This document shows, in pieces, positions 1 to 8,733 of a stretch of 64,000 bases of DNA (position 1 is the stretch's first letter; each line of letters opens with the position of its first letter). This DNA comes from Chelatococcus caeni (GTDB lineage Bacteria > Pseudomonadota > Alphaproteobacteria > Rhizobiales > Beijerinckiaceae): assembly GCF_014196925.1 (NCBI RefSeq), contig NZ_JACIEN010000001.1, positions 1,765,070-1,829,069 of the forward strand. Reading direction: 5' to 3'. A program made the translations under genes and the position numbers. Under the pieces are notes generated by a model that did not search any database, was not told the DNA's origin, and saw only the letters and a list, made by a program, of their open reading frames with translations.

Positions 1-256
1 TGTCGCGCCCGCGCAAGGCGCACATCTGCGCTTCGCTCTTGGAAAGAAGGTCCTCGCCGTCGAGCAGGATGCGCCCGCGCGCCTGCGCACCACGCGGCAT
101 GAGCTGCATCGCCGCGAGCGCCGTCATGGACTTGCCCGAGCCGGATTCGCCGACGAGCCCGAGGATCTCGCCCTCGCCCACCGAGAGCGAGACCCCCTTG
201 AGGATCGGCAGGCCGTAGATGGAAAGGTCGAGCCCCTCGACGCTGAACATGGTCAT
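1..256 (-). CDS. Peptide/nickel ABC transporter ATP-binding protein (DppD-type), partial
   Basis: The reading frame begins ATG-ACC-ATG and runs off the left edge, so only the first 85 codons are visible. It contains a Walker A motif (GESGSGKS, about residues 36-43) preceded by the short beta-strand region typical of DppD/OppD ATPases. It would hydrolyse ATP to drive import through the two permeases encoded immediately upstream. The start lies only 3 bp beyond the DppC-like stop codon, so it is cotranscribed. The second ATPase (DppF) is expected outside the window. Confidence 0.9.
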   Translation of the reverse strand, partial: MTMFSVEGLDLSIYGLPILKGVSLSVGEGEILGLVGESGSGKSMTALAAMQLMPRGAQARGRILLDGEDLLSKSEAQMCALRGRD

Positions 257-259
257 GGC

Positions 260-1120
260 TCAGCGCTCCCGGGCAAGGCGCGGGTCGAGCAGGTCGCGCA
301 ACCCGTCGCCGAGGAGGTTGAGGCCCATCACCGTGACGACGATGGCAAGGCCGGGCACCAGCGCAAGGCGCGGCGCGAGCGCCATCAGCGTCTGCGCCTC
401 GTTGAGCATGCGCCCCCAGCTCGGCGCCGGCGGCTGCACGCCGAGCCCGACATAGGACAGGGCCGCCTCGGCCAGCACGCCGAGCGAGAGCTGGATGGTG
501 GCCTGCACGATGACGAGGCTCAGCATGTTGGGCAGGATGTGCTCGAGGGTGATGAGCCCGCCGCCCTTGCCGGCGACGCGCGCCGCCATGACGAACTCGC
601 GCGTCCACAGGGGCAGCGCCGCGCCATAGGCGAGCCGCGCGAAGACCGGCACGTTGAAGATGCCGATGGCGACCATGGCGTTGATGGCGCCGGGGCCGAA
701 GATGTCGCGCAGCATGATGGCGATGATGAGCGCCGGGAAGGCGAAGACGAAGTCGTTCGCCCGCATCACCGCCTCGCCGACGAGGCCGCGCCGCGCCGCG
801 GCGAGGAGCCCGAGCGGCACGCCGAGCCCGAGCCCGATGCCCACCGCGACGAAGGACACGGCCATCGACGTGACCGCCCCGTGCATGATCATCGACAGGA
901 CGTCGCGGCCGTACTGGTCGGTGCCGAGCCAGTGCGTCGCCGAGGGCGGCTGCAGCTTGCGGGCGATGTCGAGCACCGTCGGGTCGTGCGGCGTCCAGAC
1001 GAAGGACAGGAGCGCCATCGCGGCAACGACGAGCGAGATCGCGGCGCCGAGGAGGAAGCTCGGGTGGCCGAGCGCGCGGGCGGCGAGGCTGCGCCGGCCG
1101 GCGGCCATGGTCGCGCTCAT
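260..1120 (-). CDS. Peptide ABC transporter permease, DppC-type
   Basis: This 286-residue inner-membrane permease belongs to the DppC/OppC family: a short N-terminal segment, one transmembrane helix, a periplasmic region beginning TPHDPTVLD, then the BPD_transp_1 domain. Typical residues are LGTDQYGRDVLS and the carboxy-terminal LGVQPPAPSWGRML with DPRL at the end. The start chosen (MSATMAAG) overlaps the stop of the upstream permease as ATGA, showing translational coupling. The open frame extends further upstream, but that part lies inside dppB in another frame. The substrate is probably a peptide or related small molecule; specificity cannot be read from the sequence. Confidence 0.93.
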   Translation of the reverse strand: MSATMAAGRRSLAARALGHPSFLLGAAISLVVAAMALLSFVWTPHDPTVLDIARKLQPPSATHWLGTDQYGRDVLSMIMHGAVTSMAVSFVAVGIGLGLGVPLGLLAAARRGLVGEAVMRANDFVFAFPALIIAIMLRDIFGPGAINAMVAIGIFNVPVFARLAYGAALPLWTREFVMAARVAGKGGGLITLEHILPNMLSLVIVQATIQLSLGVLAEAALSYVGLGVQPPAPSWGRMLNEAQTLMALAPRLALVPGLAIVVTVMGLNLLGDGLRDLLDPRLARER

Positions 1121-2064
1121 GCCCGCCTCCTCAGGCGCGGATCGACGGCGGCATAGGCCACCTCGACGAGGAAGTTGACGATGACCACGCTCGCGACGAG
1201 CAGCATCACGATGCTCTTGACCACGATGAGGTCGCGCTGGGTGATGGCCTGGAAGACGAGGCGGCCGAGGCCCGGCAGGAAGAAGACATTCTCGATGATG
1301 ATGGTGCCGGCGAGCAGGAACGAGAACTGCAGGCCCATGATGGTGAGCACGGGGATGAGCGCGTTGCGCAGGGCGTGCCGGCGCACCACCTCGCTCCGGC
1401 TCAAGCCCTTGGCACGGGCGGTGCGCACGTAGTCCTCGCCGAGCGCGTCGATGAGGGAGGAGCGCATCACGCGGGCGAGGATCGACGCCTGCGGCAGAGC
1501 GAGCGCCACCGCCGGCAGGATGAGCGAACGCCCCGCCGGCCACAGGCCCGCCCCCCAGCCGGGAAAGCCGCCGGCGGGCAGGAGCCGGAGGCTCACCGCG
1601 AAGACGAAGACGAGCAGCATGGCGAACCAGAAGTTCGGCACCGCGATGCCGACCTGCGTCGCCGCCATGATGCCGACATCGGCGGGCCCGTTGCGCCGCG
1701 CCGCGGCGAGCGCGCCGACGGGAACGGCGATGAGCACCGTGAGAAGCAGCGAGATGGCGGCGAGCGGCAGGCTGACCCACAGGCGCTGCGCGACGAGCTC
1801 GCCGACAGGCACGGAATAGGTATAGCTGCGGCCGAGATCCCCCTGGACGAAGCCGGCGACCCAGGCGGCATAGCGCTCCGGCGCTGGCCGATCGAGCCCG
1901 AAATCGGCCCTGAGCGCGGCAAGGGTATCCGGCCGCGCATTGGTGCCGAGCATGATCTCGGCCGGATCGCCGGGCAGCACCTCCATCACCGCGAAGATCA
2001 CGACCGAGGCGATGACGAGCGTCGCGGCGAGCGATGCGAGACGCTTGGCGAGATAGACGAGCAT
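1117..2064 (-). CDS. Peptide ABC transporter permease, DppB-type
   Basis: This 315-residue integral membrane protein has the DppB/OppB pattern: N-terminal helix (YLAKRLASLAATLVIAS), the FAVMEVLPGDPAEIMLG segment, and a C-terminal permease domain with the EAA-like loop RTARAKGLSRSEVVRRHALR. It pairs with the following DppC-type subunit to form the translocation pore. It overlaps dppC by 4 bp. About 270 bp separate it from the binding-protein gene, and that gap carries strong inverted repeats, which may allow lower permease expression relative to the binding protein. Confidence 0.93.
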   Translation of the reverse strand: MLVYLAKRLASLAATLVIASVVIFAVMEVLPGDPAEIMLGTNARPDTLAALRADFGLDRPAPERYAAWVAGFVQGDLGRSYTYSVPVGELVAQRLWVSLPLAAISLLLTVLIAVPVGALAAARRNGPADVGIMAATQVGIAVPNFWFAMLLVFVFAVSLRLLPAGGFPGWGAGLWPAGRSLILPAVALALPQASILARVMRSSLIDALGEDYVRTARAKGLSRSEVVRRHALRNALIPVLTIMGLQFSFLLAGTIIIENVFFLPGLGRLVFQAITQRDLIVVKSIVMLLVASVVIVNFLVEVAYAAVDPRLRRRA

Positions 2065-2151
2065 CAGGTCAGCCCCACCTGAACGTCGCTATCGACGGCA
2101 GTCCGACTGCTTCGCTTCGCGAGCGGACGTCAGCGATGCGAGCAACGCGAT

Positions 2152-2295
2152 CCCCCTCCCCCCGCTTGCGGCGGGGAGGGGCTAGGGGTGGGGGGCACGC
2201 GTGCGCAATCGTCGACAATTCCGGGAAACATCTGCCTGCGGCACCGCCCCCCACCCCGACCCTCCCCACCACTTCGTGGGGGGAGGGAGAAGGGG
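2152..2295. repeat. GC-rich inverted-repeat intergenic element
   Basis: Between the binding-protein and permease genes lies a block with nested complementarity. One hairpin is made of CCCCTCCCC and GGGGAGGGG arms around 2152-2180. A second uses CCCTCCCC and GGGGGGAGGG arms around 2260-2287. An outer pair, GGGGTGGGGGG and CCCCCCACCCC, encloses the spacer. It looks like a dispersed palindromic element of the kind common in rhizobial genomes; as RNA it could attenuate or stabilise the operon transcript. No coding potential is seen here. Confidence 0.6.
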
Positions 2296-2334
2296 ACGCC
2301 GCGCGCGGGGAGCCGGACACGACCGAGATCACTG

Positions 2335-3834
2335 CTACTCGCGCCACTTGGCTTCCGTCAGGTCGTTGGCCGGCACCGGCGTGTTCTCCCACAGGCCCTC
2401 GAGCCGCGCGTCCCAGATGCCGATCTTGGGCAGGAGGAACAGCCAGGCGTTGACGGCGTCGTCCGCCAGCTTCTCCTGCAGCTGGCCGAGGAGCGCGAGC
2501 CGCTCGCTCTCGTCGGTCGAGGCGACGAAGCGCTCGTAGAGCGCGCGGTATTCCGGGTCCTTGTAGCCGAAGTAATAGTCGTCGCGGGCGTAGATATCGA
2601 GATCGAGCGGCTCCACGTGGCTCACGACGGTCATGTCGAAGTTCTTGTTGCGGAAAACCTCGCTCAGCCACTGCGCCCATTCCATCGGCACGATCTCGAC
2701 CGAGATGCCGACGTTGCGCAGTTGCGCCGCCAGCACCTCGCCGCCGCGGCGGGCATAGTCCGGCGGCGGCAGCACGAGCCGGACGGAGAGGTTCTCCGCC
2801 CCCGCCTCCTTCAGGAGCGCCTTCGCCTTCTCGGGATCGAACGGATACTTGCCGGTGAGATCGACATAGCCCTTGTCCTGCGGCGCGAAATGCGAGCCGA
2901 TGGGCTTGCCGTAGCCGTACATGGCGCCCTCGACCAACGCCTTGCGGTCGACGGCGTGGGAGACGGCGCGGCGCACGCGGATGTCGTCGAAGGGCTTCTT
3001 GCCGTTGTTCATGGCAAGCACGGTCTTGCCCTCGGTGTCGCCGACGACGACCGTGAAGCGCGGGTCGGCCTCGAACTGCGGCACGTTCTCCGGCGCGGGG
3101 AAGATCGGGAACGCGTCGACATCGCCGGCCATCAGCGCCGCGAAGGAGGCGGTCGGGTCGCCGATGATCTTGAAGGTCGCCTTCTCGAGGGCGACGGGCT
3201 CGCCCCAATAGCCGTCGCTGCGCGTCAGCGTGACGTGGTCGCCCTTCACCCATTCGGCGAGCTTGAAGGGACCGGTGCCGACAGGCGTCGTCTTGTTGTC
3301 GGCGGCGCTCTCAGGCGCCACGATGACGGCCGCGGCCCAGCCGAGGCTGAACGGCAGGCTGCCGCTCGGGCGCTTCAGCGTGATCCGCACCGTCTGTGGG
3401 TCCACCACCTCGACGGTGTCGATGGGCTCGAAAAGGCCTTTCTGCGGGTTGACGCTGTCGGCCGCGCGCGCCCTGTCGAGCGAGAACTTCACGTCCTCGG
3501 CGTCGAAGGTCGTGCCGTCGTGGAACTTCACGCCCTGCCGCAGGTGGAAGGTGTAGACCTTGCCGTCCTCCGACACCTCCCAGCGCTCGGCGAGCGAGGG
3601 CTTCACCGTCCCGTCGCGGTCGATGCGCGTCAGGCCCTGGAAGACGTTGTTGTAGACGATCTCCGCGATCGCCGCCGCGGCGCCCGCGGTCGGGTCGAGA
3701 TGCGGCGGCTCGAGCCGGATGCCGAGAATGACGTCGGTCCGCGCCGCCAGGGCCGGCGTGCCGAGGAGGATGCCGGCCGATACGGCGGCAGCGGCCGTCC
3801 CCCTCACCAGATGCTGCATCAGACGGCGATACAT
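2335..3834 (-). CDS. Peptide ABC transporter substrate-binding protein (SBP family 5)
   Basis: This 499-residue exported binding protein starts MYRRLMQHLV after a good AAGGAGG site. The frame continues upstream only because it reads through a repeat. A signal peptide (hydrophobic stretch ending PALAAR, about residues 10-31) is followed by the SBP_bac_5 fold: LEPPHLDPTAG, NNVFQGLTRIDRDGTVKPSLAERWEVSEDG, and YTFHLRQGVKFHDGTTFDAEDVKFS. It captures substrate in the periplasm and delivers it to the DppBC-like pore. Its place as first gene of the dpp-like operon fits. The ligand may be a peptide, but this family also binds sugars, opines and metal chelates. Confidence 0.93.
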   Translation of the reverse strand: MYRRLMQHLVRGTAAAAVSAGILLGTPALAARTDVILGIRLEPPHLDPTAGAAAAIAEIVYNNVFQGLTRIDRDGTVKPSLAERWEVSEDGKVYTFHLRQGVKFHDGTTFDAEDVKFSLDRARAADSVNPQKGLFEPIDTVEVVDPQTVRITLKRPSGSLPFSLGWAAAVIVAPESAADNKTTPVGTGPFKLAEWVKGDHVTLTRSDGYWGEPVALEKATFKIIGDPTASFAALMAGDVDAFPIFPAPENVPQFEADPRFTVVVGDTEGKTVLAMNNGKKPFDDIRVRRAVSHAVDRKALVEGAMYGYGKPIGSHFAPQDKGYVDLTGKYPFDPEKAKALLKEAGAENLSVRLVLPPPDYARRGGEVLAAQLRNVGISVEIVPMEWAQWLSEVFRNKNFDMTVVSHVEPLDLDIYARDDYYFGYKDPEYRALYERFVASTDESERLALLGQLQEKLADDAVNAWLFLLPKIGIWDARLEGLWENTPVPANDLTEAKWRE

Positions 3835-3894
3835 TCCGGCCCCTCCTTCGTCGCAAGGTCTTTTGTTGTCCATATCATGCCAGGCACGCCTTTC

Positions 3895-4040
3895 GTCATG
3901 GCCGGGCTCGTCCTCGCAAGTCGGGCTTGCCCGACTTGCGACACTTCCCGTAAGCGCAGCGCGTATCCGCGCTGCATTGCCATCCACGCCTTCTGCACAG
4001 GCTGCAGGGCGTGGATGCCCGCGACAAGCGCGGCCATGAC
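3895..4040. repeat. Structured dispersed repeat, long form (copy A)
   Basis: The outer ends are GTCATGGCCG and CGGCCATGAC. Inside are three further hairpins: AAGTCGGGC-TT-GCCCGACTT, GCAGCGCG-TATC-CGCGCTGC, and CCACGCC/GGCGTGG arms. A second long copy is at 7397-7547, and short derivatives occur at 7311, 12288, 12525, 12762 and 15825. The element fills the gap between the binding protein and the M20 gene. The stem sequences differ from copy B but remain paired, so structure is conserved more than sequence. Confidence 0.8.
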
Positions 4041-4058
4041 GGCGGGTGCACAACACGC

Positions 4059-5339
4059 TCACGCCTTGCCGCCGCCTTCCAGAAGCTCATGCAAGGCGCG
4101 CGCCATGACCCTCGCCGAATCGACCATGTCGTCGATGCCGACATACTCGTCCGGCTGGTGCGCCAGGTCGAGGATGCCGGGGCCGTAGGCGATGCAGTCC
4201 TTCAGCCGGCCGATGCGGTCGACGTGCTTCTGGTCGTAGGTGCCGGGCGAGACGACGTAGCTCGGCTCCCGGCCCATGACCTCACGGATGCCGCCTGCGA
4301 CAGCCTGCACCACGGGCGCCTCGCGATCGGTCATCGTCGGCTGCACCTCGAACAGGTCCTCGATGGCGTAGGAGAAGTCCTTCCGCTCCCCGGCCAGCCG
4401 GTCGAGGATGCCGACTACCTCGGCCTTCACGTCCTCGATCCGCTCTTCCATGAGGAAGCGGCGGTCGATGACCATGCGCGCGGAATCCGGCACGCAGGGC
4501 GACGGCAGGCCGTCATAGTCCTCGCCTTGCCCGCCGTGGATGGAATTGATGTTGAGGGTCGAGCTGCGCGCGCCCGGCGGGATCACGGGCATCGCCGTGC
4601 GGCGCGCGGCGAGCGCCGGGATAAGCTCGCATTCGAAGGCGTTGAGGACTGCTCCCATATGGCGCACGGCGCAATCGCCGAGGAAGGGCATGGAGCCGTG
4701 CGCGATGCGGCCCTTGGTCTCGATCTTCGCCCACCACACGCCGCGGTGGCCGAGGCAGATGCAGTCCTTGTTGAGCGGCTCGGGAATGATGACGTGGTCG
4801 ACGCGCGGCTTCGAGAAGAAGCCCTTGCCCGCAAGATAGGCGACGCCGCCGTAGCCGCCCGATTCCTCGTCGGCCGTGCCGGAGATCTCGATGGCGCCGG
4901 GAAAACCGGGCATGAGATCGATGAAGGCCTCCGCCGCGATGATGGAGGCGGCGAGCCCCCCCTTCATGTCGCAGGCGCCGCGGCCATAGACCTTGCCGTC
5001 TTCGATCTGCCCGCCGAAGGGGTCACGCGTCCAGCCCGCTCCGGCCTCGACGACGTCGATATGGGAATTGAAGTGGACGCAGGGCCCCGGCCGGGCGCCC
5101 TCCTTGCGCGCGACGACGTTCCAGCGCGGATAGCGGTCGCTGTCGCCGGGCGTTCCTTCCGCGCGGACATAGGCGATGTCGAAGCCGCGCCGGCGTAGCC
5201 GCTCGCCGACGAATTCGGCGCAGTCGAGGTAATTCTCCCCCGGCGGGTTGACCGTCGGGATGCGGATCAGGTCGGCCGTCAGGGCGGCCAGCTCATCGCG
5301 CCGGTCTTGAACGGCTTGAAGGACGTCTCGGATCGACAT
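4059..5339 (-). CDS. M20-family metallo-amidohydrolase (ArgE/DapE-like)
   Basis: This 426-residue cytoplasmic di-zinc hydrolase of the M20 ArgE/DapE/ACY1 family would cleave an N-acyl amino acid, carbamoyl amino acid or dipeptide. Visible ligands and catalytic residues are H93 and D95 in SHIDVV, D124 in GRGACDMKGG, and E158-E159 in TADEES. A histidine in LAHQPDEY near the C terminus fits the last metal ligand. The central lid/dimerisation domain begins near GHRGVWWAKIETKG. It lies beside a peptide-type ABC transporter and may process what that system imports; this is inference. True DapE or ArgE function is not shown. Confidence 0.88.
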   Translation of the reverse strand: MSIRDVLQAVQDRRDELAALTADLIRIPTVNPPGENYLDCAEFVGERLRRRGFDIAYVRAEGTPGDSDRYPRWNVVARKEGARPGPCVHFNSHIDVVEAGAGWTRDPFGGQIEDGKVYGRGACDMKGGLAASIIAAEAFIDLMPGFPGAIEISGTADEESGGYGGVAYLAGKGFFSKPRVDHVIIPEPLNKDCICLGHRGVWWAKIETKGRIAHGSMPFLGDCAVRHMGAVLNAFECELIPALAARRTAMPVIPPGARSSTLNINSIHGGQGEDYDGLPSPCVPDSARMVIDRRFLMEERIEDVKAEVVGILDRLAGERKDFSYAIEDLFEVQPTMTDREAPVVQAVAGGIREVMGREPSYVVSPGTYDQKHVDRIGRLKDCIAYGPGILDLAHQPDEYVGIDDMVDSARVMARALHELLEGGGKA

Positions 5340-5442
5340 GACCGTCTCGGATCGATTGGGCCCGGCATGGTTTCACCACGCCGGGCCACCTGCAAGACGG
5401 TTTTCGTTTGTACGCACACGTTTTCGGGAAACTTTCGCATCC

Positions 5443-6723
5443 CTACCGGAAGAGCGCCGGCAGCCACAGCGACAGCGACGGCACGTAGGTGACGAGCATC
5501 AGCACGGCGAAGCACGCGCCGTAGAAGGGCCAGATGGTCCTCACGGCCTGCATGATGCCGATGCGGGCGACAGCGCAGCCGACGAAGAGCACGGAGCCGA
5601 CCGGCGGCGTGCACAGGCCGATGCCGAGGTTGAGCACCAGGATGACGCCGAAATGCACCGGGTCCATGCCGAAGGCGGTGACGACGGGCAGGAAGATCGG
5701 CGTCGTGATGATGATCAGCGGCGACATGTCCATGAAGCAGCCGAGCACCAGCAGGAGGAGGTTGATGAGGAGGAAGATGACGATGGGATTGTCGGAGAGC
5801 GCGCGCATGCCCTCCACCATCGCCGTCGGCACCTGCAGCAGCGCGAGCAGCCAGCCGAAGGACGCCGCGCTGCCGATGACGAGCAGCACCATCGCCGTGG
5901 TGCGCACGGCGCCCAGCGTCGCCTCGACGAAATCGCGCCAGCCCATCTCGCGATAGACGAGCACCGTGATCGCCGCGGCATAGACGACGGCGATGCAGGA
6001 GCTCTCGGTCGCCGTGAACACGCCCGAGCGCACGCCGCCGAAGATGATGCCGATGAGCAGGATGCCCGGCACCGCCCCGACGAGGATCGGCAGCATGGCA
6101 TGCCAGCCCGGGAAGATGCCGGCCGGATAGCCGCGCTGCCGGGCGACGATGTAGGCCACCACCATGAGCACGATGGCGAGCAGCAGCCCGGGGATGATGC
6201 CGGCGGTGAAGAGGTCGGCGATCGAGATGCGCCCGCCCGCCGACATCGAATAGATGATCATGTTGTGCGAAGGCGGGATCATCAGCGCGATGATGGCCGA
6301 GGTCACCGTGACGTTGACGCCGTAGTCGGCGGCATAGCCGCGCTCGCGCATCTGCGGGATCATCAGCCCGCCGACCGCCGAGGCGTCAGCAACCGCCGAG
6401 CCGGAAACCCCGCCGAAGAGCGTGGAGGCGACGATGTTGACCTGCCCGAGACCGCCGCGCAGATGGCCGACGAGGGCGGCCGCGAGGCGCACCAGCTTGC
6501 CGGCGATGCCGCCGCGCACCATGAGGTCGCCGGCATAGACGAAGAACGGAATGGCCATCAGCGCAAAGGCGTTGATGCCGGAGTTGAGCCGCTGGAAGAC
6601 GATGAAGGGCGGCATGTCCATGTAGAGCACCGTCGCCAGCGAGGCGATGCCGAGGCAGAAGGCCACCGGCGTGCCGAGGACGAGCAGGCCGAAGAACGTG
6701 CCGAAGAGGACCCAGAGTTCCAT
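5443..6723 (-). CDS. dctM: TRAP transporter large permease (DctM)
   Basis: This 426-residue protein has about 12 hydrophobic segments and is the secondary-transport subunit of a tripartite ATP-independent periplasmic transporter. DctM hallmarks include FVYAGDLMVRGGIAGKLV, GGVSGSAVADASAVG and MIPPSHNMIIYS. Its start overlaps the DctQ stop as TGATG, so the two membrane subunits are translationally coupled. It imports an organic acid using a sodium or proton gradient. The neighbouring kduI, kduD and uxuA genes make a hexuronate a reasonable guess. Confidence 0.95.
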   Translation of the reverse strand: MELWVLFGTFFGLLVLGTPVAFCLGIASLATVLYMDMPPFIVFQRLNSGINAFALMAIPFFVYAGDLMVRGGIAGKLVRLAAALVGHLRGGLGQVNIVASTLFGGVSGSAVADASAVGGLMIPQMRERGYAADYGVNVTVTSAIIALMIPPSHNMIIYSMSAGGRISIADLFTAGIIPGLLLAIVLMVVAYIVARQRGYPAGIFPGWHAMLPILVGAVPGILLIGIIFGGVRSGVFTATESSCIAVVYAAAITVLVYREMGWRDFVEATLGAVRTTAMVLLVIGSAASFGWLLALLQVPTAMVEGMRALSDNPIVIFLLINLLLLVLGCFMDMSPLIIITTPIFLPVVTAFGMDPVHFGVILVLNLGIGLCTPPVGSVLFVGCAVARIGIMQAVRTIWPFYGACFAVLMLVTYVPSLSLWLPALFR

Positions 6724-7256
6724 CAGTGCGCCTCCAGATCCGCGGCGGTCTTGGCGACCACGATGTCTTCGCGCGGGTGGGCGATCATGCCGACGAGCCG
6801 CTCGACGGCGAAAAGGGCGATGAGCCCGCCGCCGACGACGAGCGGCAGGTAGTCGATGCCGCCCGGGATGCCGAGCACCGGAAGGGTGGCGGACCAGGTG
6901 CCGACGACCAGCGTCCAGCCGAACCAGGCCATGGCGATGCCGAAGCCCGTGATGGCGACGAGGCTGACCCCGTCCATGAAGCGTGCCACCCGGTCAGGGG
7001 CGAAGAAGCGCACGATGTCGAGCCCGAGATGAAAATTCTCGCGCACCCCCACGGCCGCCCCGAGCAGGATGAACCAGCTCATCAGGAGGAGCGAGATCGG
7101 CTCCGTCCAGCTCGGCGTGTCGTTGAGCACGTAGCGGCCGAAGACCTGCCAGGCGACGGCGGCGGTCATTGCCACGAGCCCGGCGGCGGAAAGCCAGAGC
7201 GCCGCCGTCGACAGGACGCGCAGCAGGCGATGCAGGGATGTCAGGATGGATGTCAT
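6723..7256 (-). CDS. dctQ: TRAP transporter small permease (DctQ)
   Basis: This 177-residue protein has four transmembrane helices and matches the DctQ family (HRLLRVLSTAALWLSAAGL, then FGRYVLNDTPSWTEPISLLLM, the conserved TRAP-Q motif). It bridges DctP and DctM. The start has only a weak ribosome-binding sequence. A repeat-rich gap of about 380 bp and a strong hairpin separate it from dctP, suggesting different expression levels for the binding protein and the membrane subunits. Confidence 0.92.
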   Translation of the reverse strand: MTSILTSLHRLLRVLSTAALWLSAAGLVAMTAAVAWQVFGRYVLNDTPSWTEPISLLLMSWFILLGAAVGVRENFHLGLDIVRFFAPDRVARFMDGVSLVAITGFGIAMAWFGWTLVVGTWSATLPVLGIPGGIDYLPLVVGGGLIALFAVERLVGMIAHPREDIVVAKTAADLEAH

Positions 7257-7310
7257 GGGCGGTCCGATGGCGGTCCGGTTCTAAAAGGCCTGGGACGACA
7301 TTTGTCGCTC

Positions 7311-7341
7311 GTCATGGCCGGGCTTGTCCCGGCCATCCACG
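7311..7341. repeat. Short half-copy of the dispersed palindrome
   Basis: Begins GTCATGGCCGGGCTTGTCCC and continues to GGCCATCCAC, giving a GGCCGGG-CTTG-TCCCGGCC hairpin. It is one arm of the short form seen between kduD and uxuA, without the second arm. Confidence 0.7.
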
Positions 7342-7396
7342 GTCTTGCCGTTCGTCACAAGCTACGGCGCGGGCGCCTGAGAGGCCCCTCTCCGCC

Positions 7397-7547
7397 ATCA
7401 TGGCCGGTGTGTCATCGTCAGTCGGGCCTGCCCGACTGACGATACTCCCCGCAGACGCAACGCGTATACGCGTTGCTGTCGCCATCCACGCCTTCAACCC
7501 TGCGCGAGCGGCACGGCGTGGATGCCCGCGACGAGCGCGGGCATGAC
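7397..7547. repeat. Structured dispersed repeat, long form (copy B)
   Basis: It has the same architecture as the copy at 3895-4040: outer TCATGGCCG/GGGCATGA arms, then CAGTCGGGC-CT-GCCCGACTG, CAACGCG-TATA-CGCGTTG, CCACGCC/GGCGTGG and GCCCGCG/CGCGGGC arms. Compared with copy A, the second hairpin has changed on both strands while staying paired (CAGCGCG/CGCGCTG against CAACGCG/CGCGTTG), so the change is compensatory. Confidence 0.8.
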
Positions 7548-7591
7548 GGTGTGCGGTGGGGGGGCCGGCGATATGCGCCGGCGCTTCCAGA

Positions 7592-7617
7592 CCGTCCGGG
7601 CCCATGGGCCCGGACGG
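7592..7617 (-). terminator. Perfect 26-nt palindrome downstream of dctP
   Basis: A fully self-complementary sequence (arms CCGTCCGGGCCCA and TGGGCCCGGACGG) lies just after the dctP stop codon. It has no clear U tract, so it may act as an mRNA-protecting stem or partial terminator that raises the yield of the binding-protein message over dctQM. Confidence 0.5.
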
Positions 7618-7635
7618 CGTGACGCAACCACGCTG

Positions 7636-8613
7636 TCACTGCACCGCGCGGATCTTCTCGACCAGCGCCTGCAGCTTGGGATCCTTCACGAAGGATTCGT
7701 AGAAGGGCTTCATCGCCTCCTCGAACGGCGCCTTGTCGATGGTGATCACCTCAACGCCGGCCTGCCGCACGATATCCTCGGACTTCTTCTCGCGCGCCTG
7801 CCAGAGCTCGCGCATCTTGACGACGGACTTCTTCGCCGCGTCGCGGAAGGCCGCCTGATCCTCGGGCGAGAGCTTGTCCCACACCTTCTTCGACATCACC
7901 AGCACCTCCGGCGACAGGGAGTGCTCGGTGAGCGTGTAGAACTTCGCCACCTCGAAGTGCTTGGAGCTCTCGAGGCTCGGCCAGTTGTTCTCGGCCCCGT
8001 CGATGACGCCCGTCTGCAGCGCCGAGTAGACCTCGCCGTAGGGCATCGGCGTCGGGTTGCCGCCCATGGCCTTGACCATGCCGATGAAGAGATCCGACTG
8101 CTGCACGCGGATCTTGAGCCCCTTCACGTCATCGAGGCCCCGCACGGGCTTCTTCGTCGTGTAGAGGCTGCGTGCGCCGGAATCGTAGAAGGCGAGCCCG
8201 ACGAGGTCGTGCGCCTCGAACGCCTTCAGGATCTCGTCGCCGATCGGCCCGTCGACGACCTTGTGCATGTGGTCGACCGAGCGGAAGAGGAACGGCAGCG
8301 AGAGCACGCCCGTTTCCGGAATGAGATTGTTGAATGGCGCCATGTTGACGCGGTTGAGGTCGAGCACGCCGAAGCGCGTCTGCTCGATCGTGTCCTTCTC
8401 GCTGCCGAGCTGCTCGGAGACGAAGACCTTGATGTCATAGCGCCCGTTGGTGGCCTCCTTGAGCAGGGAGCCCATGTATTTCACGGCCTCGACGGTGGGA
8501 TAGCCGTCGGGGTGAACGTCCGCCGAACGAAGGACGGTCTGCGCCGATGCGGGCGCGATGGCCAGCGCCGCTGCCGCGAGCGCCGTGCCGACGAGAGTGC
8601 CGAACCTGAGCAT
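7636..8613 (-). CDS. dctP: TRAP transporter substrate-binding protein (DctP)
   Basis: This 325-residue periplasmic protein starts MLRFGTLVGT and has a classic signal peptide ending ASAQ (about residue 25). DctP-family features are DVHPDGYPTVEAVKYMGSLL near the mature N terminus, FVSEQLGSEKDTIEQ, and the helix with RIRVQQSDLFIGMVKAMG whose arginine usually binds the substrate carboxylate. The YGEVYSALQTGVIDGAENNW segment is also family-typical. It is the specificity subunit of the DctPQM system. In this uronate-catabolism neighbourhood, galacturonate or glucuronate is a plausible ligand. Confidence 0.95.
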   Translation of the reverse strand: MLRFGTLVGTALAAAALAIAPASAQTVLRSADVHPDGYPTVEAVKYMGSLLKEATNGRYDIKVFVSEQLGSEKDTIEQTRFGVLDLNRVNMAPFNNLIPETGVLSLPFLFRSVDHMHKVVDGPIGDEILKAFEAHDLVGLAFYDSGARSLYTTKKPVRGLDDVKGLKIRVQQSDLFIGMVKAMGGNPTPMPYGEVYSALQTGVIDGAENNWPSLESSKHFEVAKFYTLTEHSLSPEVLVMSKKVWDKLSPEDQAAFRDAAKKSVVKMRELWQAREKKSEDIVRQAGVEVITIDKAPFEEAMKPFYESFVKDPKLQALVEKIRAVQ

Positions 8614-8733
8614 TGAAGATGCCTCCCTGGAAATGGAACCGGGGCTTTTCGCCCTCGTTTTCTTGGCGGACCCGACAGGCCGCAGCGGCGGCGGTGGCAG
8701 CGGGGAAAGCCCCCGGCGCCGGCCGGCCGCGGA

